Source: Paracoccus alkenifer (GTDB taxonomy: Bacteria > Pseudomonadota > Alphaproteobacteria > Rhodobacterales > Rhodobacteraceae). Taken from it: a stretch of DNA of 64,000 nucleotides. Of the stretch, positions 30,069-38,466 are shown in pieces. The stretch covers positions 806,001 through 870,000 of the forward strand of contig NZ_FNXG01000002.1 in the NCBI RefSeq assembly GCF_900108405.1, written 5' to 3'. Numbering within the stretch: the first letter of the stretch is position 1; every line of letters starts with the position of its first letter. A model generated the notes under the pieces. That model saw only the letters and a program-made list of their open reading frames with translations, did no database searches and was not told the origin of the DNA. The position numbers were made by a program, and so were the translations under genes.

Positions 30069-31313
30069 ATGACCATATTGACGGGTGGTTTCTCGGGCGG
30101 GGCAGCAGTTCCGCCGTTCCGTGCAGCGGTGCCGCCCGGCAGCACGGCCAGAGCGGGCCAGCAGGACCAGTCCGCGCAGCAGATCGCCGCGCTGCCCGAC
30201 GATGCCCGGCTGTATCTGCGCCATGTGCAGGGGGGCGAATCAATCCGGGCGCTGGCGCGGGAAACCGGCTGCCATGCCTCGACCATCCTGCGCCGCATCC
30301 GCAGGTTCGAAAGCCGCCGCGACGACCCGCTGGTCGACCGCGCGGTGGACGCGGCGGGGCAGGTGACGGGGCAGGGGATGGGGCAGGGCGGGCCCTCGTC
30401 CGCGGACCTCGCCCAGGCGCGCCGCGTCCTGCGGCGGCTGGCCGAGCCCGGCGCGGTGCTGGCGGTGGCCGAGGGGATGGACAAGGCGATCGTGACCCGC
30501 GCCGACATCCGCACTGCGATCCTCGACCGCCGCCTGGCCGAGATGCTGGCGCTGAATGGCTGGGTGACGCTGGTGACGCAGGGGCGCATCACCCGCCACC
30601 GGATCAGCGCCGCCGGGCGCGCCGCGCTGAAATCCATGGCGGCCGGGCGCGGCGCCGGGTTGCCCCTGCCCCGCGATTTTGGGGGCGCGCTGCCGGTCGG
30701 ACCGGGAATGGCAGAGGCGCAGGCGCCATATGCCGCCCCCGACCAGCGCGGCGACCAACGTCCTGGCCAGCCCCCCTGCAAGCACCCCGACGACCTCGGC
30801 CCCGCCGAGGCGCAGGCCCATCGGGTGATGGAAGACCGCGAAATCGACGACCCCGAAGGCGGCCGCCGCCGCGCCCGCTTCAACGCCGCGGAAAGCCCGT
30901 TGCAGATGATGGCGCGCCGTCGCGACGCCAACGGGCAGCCGTTTCTCGACCCCGGCATGGTGGCGGCGGGCGAGCGGCTGCGCGAGGATTTCGAGCTGGC
31001 CCAGATGGGCACCCGCATCACCCAGAACTGGGATGGTTTCATGACCGCCGGCATCGACGCAGGCTTTGCGCCGGGCGCCGGCGGCGGCTCGGATGCGGCG
31101 CGTAGCCGCGTGGCCGAGGCGCTGCGCGAGCTTGGCCCCGGCATGGGCGATCTGGTGCTGCGGGTCTGCTGCTTTCTGGAAGGGATCGAGATGACCGAGC
31201 GCCGCCTGGGCTGGTCGGCGCGTTCGGGCAAGGTGGTGCTGCGGCTGGCGCTGATGCGGCTGGAACGCCACTATCTGGAACGCTATGGCCGCGGCACCCC
31301 GATGATCGGCTGA
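30069..31313 (+). CDS. DUF6456 protein with a helix-turn-helix region
   Basis: A 414-residue protein. Residues ~40-75 contain a helix-turn-helix-like stretch (GGESIRALARETGCHASTILRRIRRFE), a central second domain (DIRTAILDRRLAEMLALNGWVTLV, with HRISAAGRAALK), and a C-terminal domain (ESPLQMMARRRDANGQPFL to ERRLGWSARSGKVVLRLALMRL) as in DUF6456 proteins of alphaproteobacteria. It is probably DNA-binding; the targets are unknown. GAGG precedes the start. Confidence 0.78.
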   Translation: MTILTGGFSGGAAVPPFRAAVPPGSTARAGQQDQSAQQIAALPDDARLYLRHVQGGESIRALARETGCHASTILRRIRRFESRRDDPLVDRAVDAAGQVTGQGMGQGGPSSADLAQARRVLRRLAEPGAVLAVAEGMDKAIVTRADIRTAILDRRLAEMLALNGWVTLVTQGRITRHRISAAGRAALKSMAAGRGAGLPLPRDFGGALPVGPGMAEAQAPYAAPDQRGDQRPGQPPCKHPDDLGPAEAQAHRVMEDREIDDPEGGRRRARFNAAESPLQMMARRRDANGQPFLDPGMVAAGERLREDFELAQMGTRITQNWDGFMTAGIDAGFAPGAGGGSDAARSRVAEALRELGPGMGDLVLRVCCFLEGIEMTERRLGWSARSGKVVLRLALMRLERHYLERYGRGTPMIG

Positions 31314-31334
31314 CCCCCCGCGCGCGGGGACCGT

Positions 31335-31362
31335 GCCGGAGCGGGGGTGTCCCCGTTCCGGC
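31335..31362. terminator. Strong hairpin between convergent genes
   Basis: GCCGGAGCGGGG (31335-31346) pairs with CCCCGTTCCGGC (31351-31362), 12 base pairs including one G-U, over a GTGT loop. It lies between the DUF6456-type gene and the peroxiredoxin. Confidence 0.75.
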
Positions 31363-31369
31363 GCCCCGT

Positions 31370-31915
31370 TCAGGCCGCCGCGCGGGCGCGGTCGCGCAGA
31401 TAGGCCAGGATCGCCTCGGGCGAGGATTCGCCGTAAGGATCCTCGGGGTGGTTGTCGCATTTCCCCGGCTCGACGAACAGGCGCTCGATCACGCCGTCAT
31501 CGACCACGGCCGCATAGCGCCACGAACGACAGCCGAATCCCAAATTGTCCTTGCGCACCAGCATCCCGACCTTTTCGGTGAACTCGGCCGAGCCGTCCGG
31601 AATCACCCTGACGTTCGCCAGTTCTTGCGAGCGCGCCCACTGGTTCATCACGAAGGCGTCGTTGACCGACAGGCAATAGATTTCGTCGATGCCCAGCTCT
31701 GCCATCTCGACGGCGGCCTCTTCGAACTCGGGCAGTTGATAGGTCGAGCAGGTGGGCGTAAAGGCGCCGGGCAGCGAAAACAGCACCACGCGCTTGCCCC
31801 TGAAATAGTCGCTGGTGGTCATCGCGTGCCAGCGAAACGGATTCGGCCCCCCGATTTCGGCATCGCGGATCCGGGTCTGAAACGTCACTTCGGGCAATCT
31901 TTCGCCGGGCTTCAT
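31370..31915 (-). CDS. Prx5-type peroxiredoxin
   Basis: Thiol peroxidase of 181 residues, close to the usual Prx5 length of ~160-185. The peroxidatic cysteine lies in [15 protein letters not shown] near residue 55, with the conserved Thr before it. A second cysteine (FGCRSWRYA) lies near residue 125 and another near 155, so the resolving mechanism may be two-cysteine or glutaredoxin-dependent. Start at [10 protein letters not shown]; longer in-frame starts overlap the lipA leader. Divergent from lipA. Confidence 0.9.
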   Translation of the reverse strand: MKPGERLPEVTFQTRIRDAEIGGPNPFRWHAMTTSDYFRGKRVVLFSLPGAFTPTCSTYQLPEFEEAAVEMAELGIDEIYCLSVNDAFVMNQWARSQELANVRVIPDGSAEFTEKVGMLVRKDNLGFGCRSWRYAAVVDDGVIERLFVEPGKCDNHPEDPYGESSPEAILAYLRDRARAAA

Positions 31916-32072
31916 GCAGTTGTCCCCATCTGGATCGTGGCGCCGCCTCGCCGACGCGCAGAAATTTTCCGTCCCGACACGGTATCTGGGCCGCGACCGG
32001 CAGTTGATCAACCCCTGCCGCAAGGATACGCTGCGCGTCATCAAGCCGTTGCCCAGCCCGAAGGGATCACCG

Positions 32073-33017
32073 ATGTCCGACGCGCCCCCGATCCTGCGCC
32101 ACCCTGAAAAGGCCCATCGCCCGGATCAGAGCCAGCCCAGGAAACCGTCGTGGATCCGGGTCAAGGCCCCGACCAGCCAGGGCTACAAGGACACCCGCGA
32201 CATCCTGCGCAACAACCGCCTGTCCACCGTCTGCGAAGAGGCCGGCTGCCCCAACGTCGGCGAATGCTGGAGCGCGGGCCACGCCACCATGATGATCATG
32301 GGCGAGATCTGCACCCGCGGCTGTTCCTTTTGCAACGTCACCACCGGCAAGCCCAACGCGCTGGACGTGTTCGAGCCGGGGCGCGTCGCCCATGCCGTCG
32401 CCACGCTGGGGCTGAAACACGTGGTCATCACCAGCGTCGACCGCGACGATCTGGACGACGGCGGCGCCGAGCATTTCGCCCAGACCATCCGCGCGATCCG
32501 CCATCGCTCGCCCGGATCCACCATCGAGGTGCTGACCCCCGATTTCCTGAAAGCCCGCGCGGACGCGCTGGAAACCGTGCTGGCGGCGCGGCCCGACGTG
32601 TTCAACCACAATCTGGAAACCGTGCCGGGGCTTTACCCCACCGTGCGGCCGGGGGCGCGGTATTTCGCCTCGCTGCGGCTGTTGCAGCGGGTCAAGGAAC
32701 TGGACCCCGCCATGTTCACCAAATCCGGCATCATGGTGGGGCTGGGCGAGGACCGGCAGGGGGTGATGCAGGTGATGGACGACATGCGCGCGGCCGATGT
32801 CGATTTCATCACCATCGGCCAGTATCTGCAACCGACCCCCAAACACCACCGCGTGGACCGCTTTGTCACCCCCGAGGAATTCTCGGGCTACGAAAAATCC
32901 GCCTGGGGCAAGGGGTTCCTGATGGTCTCGGCCACGCCGCTGACCCGGTCATCCTATCACGCGGGCGAGGATTTCACCCGGCTGCGTGCCGCGCGGCAGG
33001 CGAAACTCGCCACCTGA
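32073..33017 (+). CDS. lipA: Lipoyl synthase
   Basis: Radical-SAM enzyme inserting two sulfurs into octanoyl groups of lipoyl domains. The 314-residue protein has both cluster motifs: [13 protein letters not shown] for the auxiliary cluster (~52-64) and [10 protein letters not shown] for the SAM cluster (~82-91), plus the C-terminal RSSYHAGE serine motif. Start set at [14 protein letters not shown] tRNA-Leu gene follows 45 bases later. Confidence 0.97.
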   Translation: MSDAPPILRHPEKAHRPDQSQPRKPSWIRVKAPTSQGYKDTRDILRNNRLSTVCEEAGCPNVGECWSAGHATMMIMGEICTRGCSFCNVTTGKPNALDVFEPGRVAHAVATLGLKHVVITSVDRDDLDDGGAEHFAQTIRAIRHRSPGSTIEVLTPDFLKARADALETVLAARPDVFNHNLETVPGLYPTVRPGARYFASLRLLQRVKELDPAMFTKSGIMVGLGEDRQGVMQVMDDMRAADVDFITIGQYLQPTPKHHRVDRFVTPEEFSGYEKSAWGKGFLMVSATPLTRSSYHAGEDFTRLRAARQAKLAT

Positions 33018-33062
33018 ACCCCGCTTGCGCGGCGGTCTCGTTGCGCATAAACGGGCAGGGTG

Positions 33063-33146
33063 GCCCGAGTGGCGGAATGGTAGACGCAGCGGATTCAAAA
33101 TCCGCCGACGCAAGTCATGTCGGTTCGAGTCCGACCTCGGGCACCA
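33063..33146 (+). tRNA. tRNA-Leu (anticodon CAA)
   Basis: Seven-base acceptor stem GCCCGAG / CTCGGGC, D-arm GTGGCGGAATGGTAGAC, anticodon stem-loop GCGGATTCAAAATCCGC with CAA in the loop, a variable arm, T-arm GGTTCGAGTCC, encoded CCA end. The long variable arm supports leucine. Confidence 0.95.
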
Positions 33147-33180
33147 GCCACACCCAGACAACAATCGGCCGCCGTGGTGC

Positions 33181-33241
33181 TTCTTCATCGCACAAATATC
33201 CTGGGGGAGCCGGCGACAGCCGGCGGGGGCAACGCCCCCTT
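33181..33241 (+). repeat. Intergenic repeat, copy E
   Basis: TTCTTCATCGCACAAATATC, then CTGGGGGA, a GCCGGC-GACA-GCCGGC hairpin and a GGGGGC-AAC-GCCCCC hairpin. It lies between tRNA-Leu and the 3' end of the histidine-kinase gene. Confidence 0.85.
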
Positions 33242-33251
33242 GATGCGTGAA

Positions 33252-34586
33252 TCAGCCCGGCAGCGTCAGCTCGGCCCGCAGCCCGCCCAAAGCCGAGCGC
33301 CCCAGCGCCAGCCCGCCGCCGTGCAGCCCGGCCAGATCGGCGACGATCGCCAGCCCCAGCCCCGCACCCGGCGGCCCCATCTCGTCCAGCCGGCCGCCTC
33401 GGGACAGGGCGCGGGCGTGGTCGCTGTCTTCCATGCCGGGGCCGTCGTCCTCGATGGTGATGATCAGGCGGCCGGCGGCGCCACTTGCGGACAGCTGCAC
33501 CGCAGTTCGCGCATATTTCACCGCGTTTTCCAGCAGGTTGCCCAGCATTTCCTCCAGATCCTGCCGCTCGCCGGCGAAACGCGCGGCCGCGTCGCAGGCG
33601 GTGGCGATGCGCAGGCCGCGGTCCTCGGCCGGGCGGCGCAGGACCATCAGGATGTCGTCCACCACCGGCGCCACCGGGGTCGCGTGCCCCAGCAGCCGCG
33701 GCTGCCCGGCGCTGCGGGCGCGGCGCAGGTGCCATGAAATCTGCCGGTCCATCCGCGCCACCAGCGCCCGGCCGGGGTGGTCGTCCGGCAGGGTGTTGGC
33801 CAGCGCCGACAGCGGCGTGCGCAGGGAATGCGCCAGATTGCCCAGATGCTCGCGCGCCCGCGCGATGACCGAGCGGTTGGCGTCGAGCAGCGCGTTCAGC
33901 TCGGCCGCGACGGGGCGCAGCTCGGCCACCGGGGGCAGGGGGATATGCTCGGCCTGACCGGCGCGGATGCGGCGGATGTCGCGGCCAAGCGCGTCCAGCG
34001 TGCGCAGCCCCCAGCCTACCTGCACCAGCGTCGCCACAGCCAGCCCCGCGCCCAGCACCACCAGCGCCAGCGCCAGCGGCGGGCGCACCAGCGCCATGGC
34101 GGCGTCGATCTCGGCGCGCGGCACGGTCACCACCACCGCCAGCGGCTGCTCGACCCCCGGCAGGGTAAAAACGGCGCGCATGACGCGCAGCGGCTCGCCG
34201 TCGGGGCCGGTGCCGGGCTGGCCGGCGTAGCTGCCCGGCGGCGCATCCAGCCGCAGGTCCAGCAGCGAGGCGGAACGGGCGATGAAATCCCCATCCGAGG
34301 TTTCCAACTGCCAGCTCCACAGCGACAGCGGCAGCGACAGCCGCGGATCGGCGGGCGGGCGCGTGACCTCGACGAGGGCAGAGGAGGCGTCAATTCCCGA
34401 CCCGGCCCCCGCGCCCGGCTCGATCCCGGCGATCAGGGTCTCGGCGATCACCGCGGCCTCGGCGTCGAAACGCTCGGTGACAAAGCGTTCCAGCACGCCG
34501 CCGATGAACCACCACGCCGCCAGCAGCACCAGCGTCAGCCACAGCGCCGCCGCCGCCAGCAGCCGCGCGCGGATGGAATCAAGCAT
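33252..34586 (-). CDS. Sensor histidine kinase
   Basis: A 444-residue membrane kinase of the PhoQ/EnvZ type: span at residues ~8-28, a periplasmic domain of ~130 residues, second span (PPLALALVVLGAGLAVATLV), HAMP linker, phospho-acceptor His in HLGNLAHSLRTPLSAL, and an ATP domain with NLLENAVKYA, DDGPGM and GAGLGLAIVADLAGL. The start is the ATG overlapping the stop of the response-regulator gene (ATGA), so it is translated with it. Signal unknown; the co-encoded PepSY protein suggests cation or envelope sensing (inference). Confidence 0.9.
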   Translation of the reverse strand: MLDSIRARLLAAAALWLTLVLLAAWWFIGGVLERFVTERFDAEAAVIAETLIAGIEPGAGAGSGIDASSALVEVTRPPADPRLSLPLSLWSWQLETSDGDFIARSASLLDLRLDAPPGSYAGQPGTGPDGEPLRVMRAVFTLPGVEQPLAVVVTVPRAEIDAAMALVRPPLALALVVLGAGLAVATLVQVGWGLRTLDALGRDIRRIRAGQAEHIPLPPVAELRPVAAELNALLDANRSVIARAREHLGNLAHSLRTPLSALANTLPDDHPGRALVARMDRQISWHLRRARSAGQPRLLGHATPVAPVVDDILMVLRRPAEDRGLRIATACDAAARFAGERQDLEEMLGNLLENAVKYARTAVQLSASGAAGRLIITIEDDGPGMEDSDHARALSRGGRLDEMGPPGAGLGLAIVADLAGLHGGGLALGRSALGGLRAELTLPG

Positions 34587-35248
34587 CACGGCGCACGCCG
34601 CAAGACATAGCCTTCGCCGCGGCGGGTCTCGATCAGCCCGTCGCCGATCTTGCGGCGCAGCCGGCCGATCACCACCTCAAGCGACTTGTGGTCGCGGTCG
34701 CTGCCGGCGTCATACAGATGGTCGCTCAGCTCGCTGCGGCTGACCACGCGGTCGGGATGGTGCATCAGATAGCCAAGGATCCGCGTCTCGAACGGAGTCA
34801 GCTTCAGCGCCACCCCGTCGCGGGTGATAATGCCCAGCTGCGTGTCATAGGACAGCGGCCCGGCGGTCAGCACCGCCTGCGCATGGCCGGCGGCGCGGCG
34901 CACCAGGGTCTGGGCGCGCAGCACCACCTCATCCAGCCGAAAGGGCTTGACCGCATAGTCGTCGGCGCCGGCGCGGAACCCCGCCACCTTGTCGGTCCAG
35001 TCGCCGCGTGCGGTCAGGATCAAGACCGGCATCGCCACGCCTTGCGCCCGCCATCGCGACAGCACCTCAAGCCCCGGCAGCCCGGGCAGACCCAGGTCGA
35101 GGATGGCCACGTCATAGGTCTCAGTCGCGCCGGCGAATTCGGCGGCCTCGCCGTCGTGAAAGACATCGGCGACAAAGCCGCCCTCGGCCATGGCGCGGGC
35201 CAGCTGGGCGGACAGCGTGGGGTCGTCCTCGGCGATCAGGCAGCGCAT
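34586..35248 (-). CDS. OmpR/PhoB-family response regulator
   Basis: A 220-residue regulator with receiver domain (acidic pocket AEDDPT; phospho-acceptor Asp in AILDLGLPG near residue 51; conserved Lys in AVKPFRLDE) and a C-terminal winged helix (TPFETRILGYLMHHPDRVVSR; VEV-type IGRLRRKIG). Its partner kinase overlaps its stop codon, and a PepSY gene ends one base before its start. Three similar GAAACC-type sequences upstream of the operon are likely its own binding sites. Confidence 0.93.
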   Translation of the reverse strand: MRCLIAEDDPTLSAQLARAMAEGGFVADVFHDGEAAEFAGATETYDVAILDLGLPGLPGLEVLSRWRAQGVAMPVLILTARGDWTDKVAGFRAGADDYAVKPFRLDEVVLRAQTLVRRAAGHAQAVLTAGPLSYDTQLGIITRDGVALKLTPFETRILGYLMHHPDRVVSRSELSDHLYDAGSDRDHKSLEVVIGRLRRKIGDGLIETRRGEGYVLRRAP

Positions 35249-35249
35249 C

Positions 35250-35663
35250 TCAGTCCTTTCGGTTGTGCTTGCCGCGGCGGACGCCCGACAGATCGGCGCC
35301 GCTCAGCTCGATGATCCGCCCCTCCAGCGCGTCCATGCGGATATCCAGCACGTCGCCCGCACGGGTCAGCAGCCGGATGCGATAGACCAGCGCCGGGCCG
35401 TCGGACGAGGACGGCAGCAGCGCGATGTCCAACACGCGACCGTCAAAGCGACGGGTGACGCGGCGCACGGCCTGATGCATCGGGATCACCTCGGCCATCC
35501 AGCCGGGCGGCGCATCCTCGAAATCATAAGAGGGGGCCGCAATCGGGTCGTGGTGTCGCGCCGGGCCATGCCCCGGGCGATGATCCCAGCGATGCGCCGC
35601 CGTCAGCGCAAGCGCCAGCGCGACCAGAAAAAGGGCGACGGGAATGATGAATCGCAGGCGCAT
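35250..35663 (-). CDS. PepSY-domain membrane protein, first gene of the two-component operon
   Basis: A 137-residue protein: membrane anchor or signal peptide (MRLRFIIPVALFLVALALALTA), a His-rich stretch (HRWDHRPGHGPARHHD) that could bind metal, then a PepSY domain (MHQAVRRVTRRFDGRVLDIALL; YRIRLLTRAGDVLDIRMDALEGRII). It ends one base before the response-regulator start. PepSY proteins next to two-component genes often take part in signal sensing (family knowledge). Confidence 0.82.
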   Translation of the reverse strand: MRLRFIIPVALFLVALALALTAAHRWDHRPGHGPARHHDPIAAPSYDFEDAPPGWMAEVIPMHQAVRRVTRRFDGRVLDIALLPSSSDGPALVYRIRLLTRAGDVLDIRMDALEGRIIELSGADLSGVRRGKHNRKD

Positions 35664-35680
35664 CGTCCCATCTTTACCCT

Positions 35681-35718
35681 GAAACCCAAACGGAAACCAA
35701 ACGGGCCGTTGGGGTTTC
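35681..35718. promoter_or_regulatory. Candidate response-regulator binding sites
   Basis: GAAACCCAAAC (35681-35691), GGAAACCAAAC (35692-35702) and, inverted, GTTGGGGTTTC (35708-35718) lie in the divergent gap between the PepSY-regulator-kinase operon and the secreted protein gene. Two direct repeats with 11-base periodicity are typical for OmpR/PhoB-type proteins. Confidence 0.6.
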
Positions 35719-35798
35719 GTTCGGGCTTGGCCGGCTAGATTACGATTCGATCCGGGATAACAGGCAACCCGGAAAGATGCGAACGAAAGGAAATTACA

Positions 35799-36620
35799 AT
35801 GCTTCGCACGCTTCGCAATTCCGCCGCGGTCATGGTGGCGATGGCGGCACTGGCCGCACCGCTGGCCGCGCAGACCACCCAAGCCCCGGCTGAACCCGCA
35901 GCCCCGGCCGCAACCCAGCCCGCCGCAGCCGCGCTGCCGCAGGCGCTGGTCGATCTTGGCATCACCGACGCCACCGTCGGCAAGTCCCGCCGCGGTCAGC
36001 AGGTGCGGGGCAATCTGCCCGGAGGCGGCGCATTCCGCGCCATGCTGGACAGCAAGGGCGAGCTGCGCATGATCCGCGCCGAGGGCGCCGCGCTGCCCGC
36101 CGATCTGGTCCAGCGCCTGCTGCCCCAAGCGGTCCGAGACCACGCCACCACCAAGGATTTCGCCCAGATTCAAGGAGTTGGCCGCGGTGATCAGGGGGTG
36201 ATGCTGTTTGGCACCGACGCGCAGGGGCAGGGGATCCGCGCCGGCTTTGGCAATGACGGCACGCTGCAACGCTTTGGCCGGGGCGAGATGGACGGCAAGG
36301 GCCACAAGGCGCGTGGGGCAAGGGACCGCGGCCAGGATCGCGGCATGGACTGGCGCGGCAAGGATCGGGGCAACGATCGCGGCGAGATGATGAAGCGCAT
36401 GCAGCATTTCCACCGCGGCGACCGCGGGCCGCAGGCGGCCTCGACAGTGCTGGATGATGCGGCCGTGCAGCGTCTGTTGCAGGATGCCGGCTATGCTCAG
36501 CCCGGCGCGATCACCCGCGACGGCCCGCGCATCGAGGTCGAGGCCGTCAACCCCGAGGGCGAACCCGTCACCGTCACCATCAGCCCCCGCGGCATGGTGG
36601 TGCGCGAACTGGCCCGCTGA
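35799..36620 (+). CDS. Secreted PepSY-like protein of unknown function
   Basis: A 273-residue exported protein: signal peptide (1-~24, ending LAAQ), Ala/Pro/Gln spacer, a PepSY-like half (~45-125, with GELRMIRAEGAALPADLVQRLLPQAV), a basic/Gly-rich middle (RGARDRGQDRGMDWRGKDRG), and a C-terminal second PepSY-like half (LDDAAVQRLLQDAGYAQPGAI). It is divergently transcribed from the two-component operon and probably its target, since shared repeat sites lie between them. AAAGGAAA precedes the start. Confidence 0.7.
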   Translation: MLRTLRNSAAVMVAMAALAAPLAAQTTQAPAEPAAPAATQPAAAALPQALVDLGITDATVGKSRRGQQVRGNLPGGGAFRAMLDSKGELRMIRAEGAALPADLVQRLLPQAVRDHATTKDFAQIQGVGRGDQGVMLFGTDAQGQGIRAGFGNDGTLQRFGRGEMDGKGHKARGARDRGQDRGMDWRGKDRGNDRGEMMKRMQHFHRGDRGPQAASTVLDDAAVQRLLQDAGYAQPGAITRDGPRIEVEAVNPEGEPVTVTISPRGMVVRELAR

Positions 36621-36627
36621 ACCGACG

Positions 36628-36653
36628 GACGGCCGCCCGGTCAGGCGGCCGTC
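36628..36653. terminator. Bidirectional terminator-like hairpin
   Basis: GACGGCCGCC (36628-36637) pairs perfectly with GGCGGCCGTC (36644-36653) over six bases, between convergent genes, with a short T-run on the + side. Confidence 0.75.
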
Positions 36654-36663
36654 ATTTCAGCGC

Positions 36664-37068
36664 TCAGCGCGGGATCAGGTCGGACAGATCATACCCGGCG
36701 CTGGCCGCGGCCTGCATGATGTCCCGCGTCGGCCGCCGTCCGGCCTGACCCAGCGCCCATGCCATGGTCGAGCGGGTGCCGGAACGGCAATAGGCCAGAA
36801 CCTTGCCCTCGGCGTTTTCGACGATGTCGCGCAGCGCCTGCACCTGTTCCGGGCCAAGCTGCCCGGGCATGATGGGCACATAGTGGAACGCGATCCCGGC
36901 CTGTGCCGCCAGCTCCGCCATCCGGCGGCTGTGATGCGACGGCTCAAGTTCCGAGTCCGGCCGGTTCGCGATCACGGTAGTATATCCGGCATCCGCCAGC
37001 CGGCGAATATCCTCGGGCTCGATCTGGGGCGCGACTGCAAGGTCGTCCGTAAGCTGGCGTAGATCCAT
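36664..37068 (-). CDS. TIGR01244/DUF442-type protein phosphatase-like protein
   Basis: A 134-residue protein with the cysteine-phosphatase loop YCRSGTRSTM (HCxxGxxR type) near residue 95 and the N-terminus QLTDDLAVAPQI of the beta-lactamase-hydrolase-like (Blh/DUF442) family. In related proteins this domain is linked to sulfide or persulfide metabolism. Its start is 82 bases from the left dif-like site of the integrated microvirus, so it is the last host gene before the insertion. Confidence 0.88.
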   Translation of the reverse strand: MDLRQLTDDLAVAPQIEPEDIRRLADAGYTTVIANRPDSELEPSHHSRRMAELAAQAGIAFHYVPIMPGQLGPEQVQALRDIVENAEGKVLAYCRSGTRSTMAWALGQAGRRPTRDIMQAAASAGYDLSDLIPR

Positions 37069-37149
37069 GGTTCGTCCTGTATTTCCGTGCAGGGCCAGAT
37101 GGTGGGTCCATGCCAGCAGGTGTCAAGCGGGTGCTGCGCAAATCTGTTT

Positions 37150-37177
37150 GAATTACATAATACGGATTATTGTTGCT
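37150..37177 (+). other. Left dif-like attachment site of the microvirus
   Basis: Outer arm GAATTACATAA, six-base centre TACGGA, inner arm TTATTGTTGCT. The 11-6-11 arrangement and the CATAA/TTAT borders match XerCD dif sites; the left arm resembles the reverse complement of the E. coli XerD arm (ATTTAACATAA). Confidence 0.75.
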
Positions 37178-37230
37178 CTGCTACCTGCTGGTTGAGCGGC
37201 ATCCCGCCGCTGCTTCAGCGGAGATAATCC

Positions 37231-37368
37231 ATGAAACCCATCAACACTATCGTGCCCCTGCTGCTCGGCGCTGCCGGGGCTGTCGCCGCCACCATGGTGC
37301 CCGCGTATTACAACGCGGTCTGTGGCGGTCTTGTGCTCCCCGGCATCAGCTTCCCGTTGGGGGGCTGA
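37231..37368 (+). CDS. Microvirus small membrane protein (45 residues)
   Basis: Too short for routine gene calling. Translates to a peptide starting MKPINTIVPLLLGAAGAVAA, with one hydrophobic span of ~20 residues, then YYNAVCGGL and a Gly/Pro tail. CGGAG lies eight to nine bases before the ATG. It opens the phage transcript, and the next gene starts two bases after its stop. No family recognised. A membrane role such as lysis or envelope interaction is plausible but unproven. Confidence 0.55.
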   Translation: MKPINTIVPLLLGAAGAVAATMVPAYYNAVCGGLVLPGISFPLGG

Positions 37369-37369
37369 T

Positions 37370-37624
37370 ATGCGCCCGTCTGCTTACCCAAGGTCGGTCT
37401 CGACCTATGAGGAAGCGCAGGCTTGGCTTTGGGGGCATTCCCGCGTCGAGGATTGGCTCTTTGATCCCGACGCAAATATCCCCCCCGAGGCGCTGCTTGT
37501 CTGCGCTATCTATTGGGTTTCACCCGCCACGCTCTGCCGCGACCTGCGGCTGACTTGGAATGAAGTTGCTGGGGAACCCAGCCACTTACCCCCCCGTCAC
37601 CTTAAACATGCGGGGTGGCTCTAA
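37370..37624 (+). CDS. Microvirus protein of unknown function (84 residues)
   Basis: An 84-residue protein (MRPSAYPRSVSTYEEAQAWL onward) with Trp-rich helices (WGHSRVEDWLFDPDANIPPE) and a possible helix-turn-helix-like region (LLVCAIYWVSPATLCRDLRLTWNEV). It starts two bases after the preceding gene, and its stop TAA overlaps the pilot-protein ATG (TAATG). The position before the pilot gene is not occupied by a known gene in classical gokushoviruses, so I assign no function. Confidence 0.6.
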   Translation: MRPSAYPRSVSTYEEAQAWLWGHSRVEDWLFDPDANIPPEALLVCAIYWVSPATLCRDLRLTWNEVAGEPSHLPPRHLKHAGWL

Positions 37625-38466
37625 TGTCTATTTTTTCTCTTGCCGGTAGTCTTCTCGGCATTGGCAAAGGGGTTAAAGACCTCTTTGGCAAAAAGAAAAA
37701 AGACCCCACCCCGCGCGACAATCTGCTGTCGCAAGCGCAGGGCGCGACCGAGGCGGAAAAGCAATATGGCATCAACCGGCTTACCATGCTGCAATATGGT
37801 CAGCCGGGTGGCGCGTATGGTGTGGCGGGTGGCGGCGATGCGCCGCCGCTCGCGTCCATCGATCTGATAACCGGCGGTCTCAAAGACATTAATGATATTA
37901 CGTCCGGCGACGCCGCCCGCCGCCGTGCTGCCGATCAACTCGAACTCGACCTTGCCAAGGTCAAAATCGACCAAGCCAAATCCCAGATTGCGCTTGATAA
38001 TGCCCGTCTCGGGCAAATGCTGTCGTCGGCGACATTTGGTCGCCGGGCGGCAACGGCATCAAATGGGCAAAATGCAAGGACGGTCAATTCGCCCTTTGCC
38101 GGCCCCTATTTGGGCCGTGAAGTGGATGTCGAGAAAGTTCCCAGCACTTCGGGCGTTGCATTGCTTGATACCCCTGTATTGGCGCGGCCCTATGTTGTGC
38201 CTGCGACTGGCGCGGATGGACTCGATGAAGTAGCGTCGGCGGCTGCCGCCGTAAGCTATCAAAAACAACAGGATTGGCGCGAAAGCATGGCAGAGCGCGC
38301 CCGTCTCTCTATGTCGGGGACGCCCGACCAGAAAGCGAAAGCGCATGAAGAATATGCGCGCGATATGTTCCGACATCCGCCCGGGATGACGGGTCTTTGG
38401 ACCCGTGCAATGGGCGTATGGGACGTTGACGTTCGCAAAGACCTCAAGAAAAGGAAAGGTAAATAA
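37624..38466 (+). CDS. Microvirus DNA pilot protein (VP2/H-like)
   Basis: A 280-residue minor virion protein that by family knowledge delivers the genome through the envelope. N-terminus SIFSLAGSLLGIGKGVKDLFG is an amphipathic/membrane-active segment; a long helical coiled-coil stretch follows at ~95-135 (ADQLELDLAKVKIDQAKSQI), and the C-terminus is basic (KKRKGK). Helix-rich composition, size and the place next to the capsid gene fit VP2/H. It starts at the TAATG overlap with the previous gene and ends with a TAATG overlap with the capsid gene. A GTG nine bases upstream would add three residues. Confidence 0.82.
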   Translation: MSIFSLAGSLLGIGKGVKDLFGKKKKDPTPRDNLLSQAQGATEAEKQYGINRLTMLQYGQPGGAYGVAGGGDAPPLASIDLITGGLKDINDITSGDAARRRAADQLELDLAKVKIDQAKSQIALDNARLGQMLSSATFGRRAATASNGQNARTVNSPFAGPYLGREVDVEKVPSTSGVALLDTPVLARPYVVPATGADGLDEVASAAAAVSYQKQQDWRESMAERARLSMSGTPDQKAKAHEEYARDMFRHPPGMTGLWTRAMGVWDVDVRKDLKKRKGK

